Source: Epinephelus fuscoguttatus
Lineage: Eukaryota; Chordata; Actinopteri; Perciformes; Serranidae
NCBI RefSeq assembly: GCF_011397635.1
Contig: NC_064759.1
Location: forward strand, 17,508,428-17,572,427
Reading direction: 5' to 3'
Length of the DNA stretch: 64,000 bases
Below the pieces are notes generated by a model. The model was not told the origin of the DNA. It saw nothing but the letters and a program-made list of their open reading frames with translations, and ran no database searches. The stretch's first letter is position 1, and every line of letters begins with the position of its first letter. Of the stretch, positions 62,701 to 64,000 are shown one piece after another. Both the position numbers and the translations under genes were made by a program.

Positions 62701-62796
62701 CTAGCTATTGGGATAGGGACTAAGATTGCTGATGGGGAGGGCTTAGTTGCTGTGGCAGCCCAGAACAACACTGATGCTGGTGGTGTTGGGTCTTAA
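32411..62796 (+). CDS. lipe: Hormone-sensitive lipase (LIPE)
   Basis: Cytosolic and lipid-droplet lipase that hydrolyses diacylglycerol, cholesteryl and retinyl esters. Exons: 32411-32501, 42090-42331, 43223-43507, 45001-45091, 46189-46334, 46675-46860, 48591-48743, 52354-52498, 53276-53503, 56844-57029, 60539-60720, 61521-61787, 62392-62796 (TAA); every phase joins, 868 residues. The N-terminal domain (about 32-340) has [33 protein letters not shown] and [19 protein letters not shown]. The catalytic domain has HGGG (385-388, oxyanion hole), GDSAG with nucleophile Ser459, Asp739 in ALDPMLDD and His769 in DLPHGF. Asp-His spacing is 30, as in rat (703/733). The regulatory insert keeps the PKA/AMPK site RKSIS (Ser590/Ser592). 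The second mammalian PKA site RRSS is replaced by LRSE (Arg695-Ser696). Met32 aligns with the usual mammalian start, so the first exon adds 31 residues. A Gly-rich C-terminal tail extends past the mammalian end. Confidence 0.96.
32502..34310. other. Proximal part of the 9.6-kb lipe intron 1
   Basis: GC-rich for the first 150-200 bases as a continuation of the CpG-rich promoter. No exon or recognised repeat in the remainder. Short open frames here match nothing that I know. Confidence 0.5.
34315..35135 (-). mobile_element. L1/Tx1-type LINE reverse-transcriptase fragment
   Basis: On the minus strand, reading from 35135 downward, frames give [20 protein letters not shown] (RT block 4), then [14 protein letters not shown] (the YADD catalytic box with Ser for Tyr), then [13 protein letters not shown] and [10 protein letters not shown]. 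After a frame change come [29 protein letters not shown] and [18 protein letters not shown]. The order is that of an L1-clade ORF2. The copy is truncated at both ends and broken by frameshifts, so it is a pseudogene remnant in lipe intron 1. Confidence 0.85.
35150..35410. mobile_element. Internally deleted Tc1/mariner-like element
   Basis: GTCAGTATCTGGTGTAACCATCATTTG and CAGAGAGTTGATCAGGTTGTTG at the left, and GGATGGATTATCTTTGAAAAGG..AAGTGCTCAC at the right, resemble the two ends of a fish Tc1/mariner transposon, from memory. The transposase-coding centre is missing. It directly adjoins the LINE fragment, so the two form a composite repeat block. Confidence 0.55.
36575..37260. repeat. Older retroelement tail interrupted by a miniature element
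   Basis: AGTATCTTTATTGTCCCTTTCAGGGAAAT at 36587-36616 and GCAAAGTGCCAATGCAAAGTGCAG at about 37204-37228 resemble the two parts of a retroelement 3' region common in fish. They are separated by a complete hAT-type element at 36709-37139. The nesting shows that the outer repeat is the older one. Confidence 0.45.
36709..37139. mobile_element. hAT miniature element with a perfect 8-base target duplication
   Basis: The left end TAGGGTTGGGTACCG and the right end CGATACCCAACCCTA form terminal inverted repeats. The element is 431 bases and is bounded by identical octamers ATTCTAGG at 36701-36708 and 37140-37147. No coding capacity. The intact duplication indicates a fairly recent insertion. Confidence 0.9.
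37261..42089. other. Distal part of lipe intron 1
   Basis: I recognise no exon or named repeat in these 4.8 kb. A short C run at about 37962-37970 and a short CA run near 40025 are the only simple repeats noted. Minus-strand frames such as 37679-38146 are low-complexity Ser/Cys-rich reads and are not supported as genes. Confidence 0.4.
43508..45000. other. lipe intron without recognised features
   Basis: Intron between the 43223-43507 and 45001-45091 exons. No exon or recognised repeat seen. The preceding intron 42332-43222 is likewise empty. Confidence 0.4.
45458..45484 (+). other. lipe: Candidate 27-base cassette micro-exon of lipe
   Basis: An acceptor (GCACCACAG) and donor (TATG|gtgagt) bound 27 bases that enter and leave in phase 1, adding nine residues (VEAGGIAPY, then G) between HQSGI and GVAASSFF. 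The frame stays open with or without it. Skipping it reproduces the mammalian junction length, so the main CDS omits it. It might be a fish-specific optional exon or a chance match. Confidence 0.35.
45485..46188. other. lipe intron, pyrimidine-rich 3' half
   Basis: Between the candidate micro-exon and the 46189 exon, the sequence is C/T-rich from about 45840 on, with a T run near 46071-46079. No coding region recognised. Confidence 0.4.
47725..48240. mobile_element. Abundant fish interspersed repeat
   Basis: GGTTGGAGGCATTTTGTTTTCGGGTTGTCC, TTAGATTTTGGTGGTCAGAGGTCA and CAAATGTTTAATAGGATAAAATAATGAAGTGATGACATTTTATATCC match, from memory, a repeat present in many percomorph genomes. It has no coding capacity and lies in the lipe intron 46861-48590. 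The rest of that intron is a T-run at 47400-47413, featureless sequence, and the reverse-transcriptase fragment listed next. Confidence 0.6.
48325..48550 (-). mobile_element. Non-LTR retrotransposon reverse-transcriptase fragment
   Basis: On the minus strand the frame reads [20 protein letters not shown], then [14 protein letters not shown] and VIIQGEAVK. The W(C)..N.L.LN.SKTKE.VVDFR pattern is the segment after the YADD box in many fish LINE reverse transcriptases. Only about 70 residues remain, ending about 40 bases before the lipe exon at 48591. Confidence 0.75.
48744..52353. other. lipe intron with a long GT microsatellite
   Basis: A (GT)n tract of about 27 units occupies 51159-51213. 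A T-run lies at 50570-50587. Otherwise I recognise no repeat family or exon in these 3.6 kb. Confidence 0.5.
51159..51220 (+). repeat. (GT)n microsatellite
   Basis: An uninterrupted GT run followed by GCGCGTGTGAG. Potentially polymorphic. Confidence 0.95.
53509..53544 (+). repeat. (GT)n microsatellite beside a lipe splice donor
   Basis: About 18 GT units start six bases after the end of the 53276-53503 exon, immediately after the donor GTAGA. This exon carries the catalytic serine. Confidence 0.95.
53735..55910. mobile_element. Large foldback element containing a nested LINE fragment
   Basis: The left part (GGAATAGTTAGGATTTTTGG..GTTGTATGAAGTACTT, resuming at 54176 as AGTTTGGAGAAGCAGATGGGAGTACC) is matched in inverse orientation by the right part at about 55790-55910. 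The reverse complement of the right part reads GGTTGTATTAGGTACTT and CAGTTTGGAGAAGCAGGCAGGAGTACC. The arms are about 1.4 kb apart. The left arm is split by a LINE piece. The element fills most of the lipe intron 53504-56843; the last 900 bases hold nothing recognisable. Confidence 0.65.
53793..54175 (+). mobile_element. LINE ORF2 C-terminal fragment (L2/CR1-like)
   Basis: The plus-strand frame reads [56 protein letters not shown] and, after a stop in place of the usual Trp, NSLP, then [12 protein letters not shown]. This order is the extreme C terminus of L2/CR1-type fish LINE reverse transcriptases. It is 5' truncated, carries in-frame stops and sits inside one arm of a foldback element. Confidence 0.8.
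57226..57326 (+). repeat. Interrupted (GT)n microsatellite
   Basis: About 100 bases of GT repeats interrupted by TATG, TTTG and GAATG variants, about 200 bases into the lipe intron 57030-60538. Confidence 0.95.
58264..58760. repeat. Repeat with an internal tandem duplication
   Basis: GGGAGCCAAATTATCTACAG at about 58396 recurs as GGGAGCCAAATTATCTTCAG at about 58620. Each is followed by AGATCTCCTCCTC / AGGTCTCTTCCTC and by AAGCAGTTTCA. The two units of about 90 bases are about 225 bases apart. The block begins AAGTTGCTGTGTGTAAGATTTAGG, which I remember as the start of a dispersed fish repeat. Confidence 0.5.
59682..59726 (+). repeat. (GT)n microsatellite
   Basis: About 22 uninterrupted GT units, preceded by GGGGTTAGGGGTAGGG. 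Confidence 0.95.
59824..59995 (+). mobile_element. LINE 3' tail (L2-like) ending in TTGAA repeats
   Basis: GTAAAGCCCTCTGAGGCACA, TTGTGATTTGTGATATTGGG and CTTTATAAATAAAATTGAATTGAATTGAA form the typical 3' end of an L2-type fish LINE, including its short tandem tail. Only the non-coding tail is present. Confidence 0.7.
60180..60475 (-). mobile_element. L1/Tx1-type LINE C-terminal fragment
   Basis: On the minus strand the frame reads [40 protein letters not shown], matching the H-hIFWsCpklq.FWeeV motif at the end of L1-clade ORF2 proteins. It is frameshifted and truncated and ends about 65 bases before the lipe exon at 60539. Confidence 0.75.
60721..61520. other. lipe intron without recognised features
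   Basis: No exon or repeat family recognised between the 60539-60720 and 61521-61787 exons. The next intron, 61788-62391, ends in a CTCCTCCTCC/TTCTTC pyrimidine tract before the last acceptor. Confidence 0.4.
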
Positions 62797-64000
62797 ACAA
62801 GGTTAGATAAAAAAAAAAAAAAGAAGACTGCAGTTCACCCGAGGAGTGAAGGGAGAAAGAGTAAATGAAAGTCAAACTAATTTAAGCAGTGCAATGCCTA
62901 AAAGGGAGAGAGAAAGCATCCTGAGAAAAAACAAAACAGAAAGGGGGAGGGGGGTAGTCTAAGTGATTGCCCAGTTTTTGAGAGACAAAAGAAATCAAGC
63001 AGCACTGAAATACAACTTCCTCTGCTTTACAATTCTCGCCACTTGCGCCATTGTGCACCGATGCGAAGCTGGCAGACAAAACGAACACAACACACCCACA
63101 AGAGACTGTCACGTTTTAGAGCAAAAATGTTAATTTACCAGCTACTTAGATCAAAGACTCGGCACTCACCCACACATGCAGCACACATACTTAACAGAGT
63201 TGCCGTTGGGCAGCTGAGGCTCGGACATAAAGCAGCGCAGAGGATACTTAAGACGAGGCCTGAATGGGCGATTCATCTCGGCCAAGGCAGTCATTTGAGG
63301 CCCTAATCAGATAGTGGTAGGCACACTATATGCTTCTGTATAGAGTCATCCGCATCAAAATGGCCACTTGTCCTTTAGGGAGCCACTCTAAATCACACTT
63401 AATAACTCCACATTGTGTTCTCCATTACGCCAGTTTGGCAGTCAATACAGCTCACTTTGTGGATAGTAACTCTGTTGACTCTCTCCCAAATAGAATTACA
63501 ACGCTAAAACAGAACAGACTGAAAGGCTCTAAACTGGATGAATTGATTTACTTGTTTCTTGAGATTCTGTTGCAGTTTTTAATCATGTTATTAACCCTAT
63601 GCATTAGTGTTACTTTTGTTATTTATATCTATTGCTGTATTTTAATCTTTGAATCATTACCATTTTGTTTGTTGATTTGTACAACATATTGTTTGTTTAT
63701 TGTAATCTTATGCTGTTTATTCCACATTTTTTTGAATGTGCTCAATATTTACCTCTGCTTCTTTTGGCTCAGCTGCTCCGACATCCCCCGGCCGTTCCAA
63801 TTAAACTCGTGTCCTCCTCTCAGTAATGCACACTGATAGGATGGAGCAAATGTAGAATATTACACAGGGATGCAGCACCCTATCTAGATGCTGCCTGTGG
63901 TGCTGTTATTACCAATGTAAAGATTGCATTTTATTCATTGCTTGGGTGAAATATGCGGGGATGCACTGAGACGCTTTATTTTTTTCAAAGACAAGTACTT
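62797..64000 (+). other. lipe: lipe 3' untranslated region
   Basis: Sequence after the TAA at 62794-62796. It starts with an A-run at 62808-62822. An AT-rich stretch at 63540-63760 produces a long hydrophobic frame (63330-63836) with no recognised homology. A possible ATTAAA polyadenylation signal is at 63800-63805; the true end may lie outside the window. Confidence 0.5.
63800..63805 (+). terminator. Possible lipe polyadenylation signal (ATTAAA)
   Basis: ATTAAA followed about 7 bases later by GTGTCCTCCTC. I saw no AATAAA in the 3' flank within the window. Low certainty. Confidence 0.3.

Noticed and set aside
63330..63836. 168-codon hydrophobic open frame after lipe
   Set aside because: It arises from an AT-rich 3' UTR, reads as random Leu/Ile/Cys-rich sequence without a motif, and has no promoter or splice context.

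Overview
The window is vertebrate genomic DNA, most likely from a ray-finned fish. Small coding exons with GT-AG introns encode three vertebrate-type proteins. The introns carry interspersed repeats that I recognise, from memory, as typical of percomorph fishes: hAT-type miniature elements, foldback elements, LINE fragments and a deleted Tc1/mariner copy. No bacterial, phage or CRISPR features are present.

Three genes lie head to tail on the + strand. (1) About 1.2-25.0 kb: a Rho guanine nucleotide exchange factor of the ARHGEF1 (p115-RhoGEF/Lsc) type, with complete DH and PH domains and a C-terminal coiled coil. The upstream RGS-like domain is absent. A possible internal promoter plus short first exon would give a complete 878-residue protein without it. 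(2) About 26.5-32.2 kb: a five-exon cd79a (Ig-alpha, B-cell receptor signalling chain) of 217 residues, with an octamer element just upstream. (3) About 32.2-64 kb: lipe (hormone-sensitive lipase), 13 coding exons and 868 residues, with a CpG-rich promoter and a 9.6-kb first intron. From memory, ARHGEF1, CD79A and LIPE all map to human 19q13.2, which supports orthology.

The genes belong to two kinds of biology. ARHGEF1 (G-alpha-12/13 to RhoA signalling in lymphocytes) and CD79A (antigen-receptor ITAM signalling) act in B cells; LIPE hydrolyses diacylglycerol and cholesteryl esters under PKA control. Points for a second look are: an RGS-less ARHGEF1 start next to two abutting NF-kappaB consensus sites; a CD79A without the mammalian-position interchain cysteine and with a one-residue-longer ITAM spacer; a lipase that lacks the second mammalian PKA site but has an RRSS motif in a new N-terminal exon; possible micro-exons; and several nested foldback transposons. 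I did not find a wholly new molecular system. All splice models were read by eye from phase, splice sites and remembered homologues, not from alignments or transcripts.
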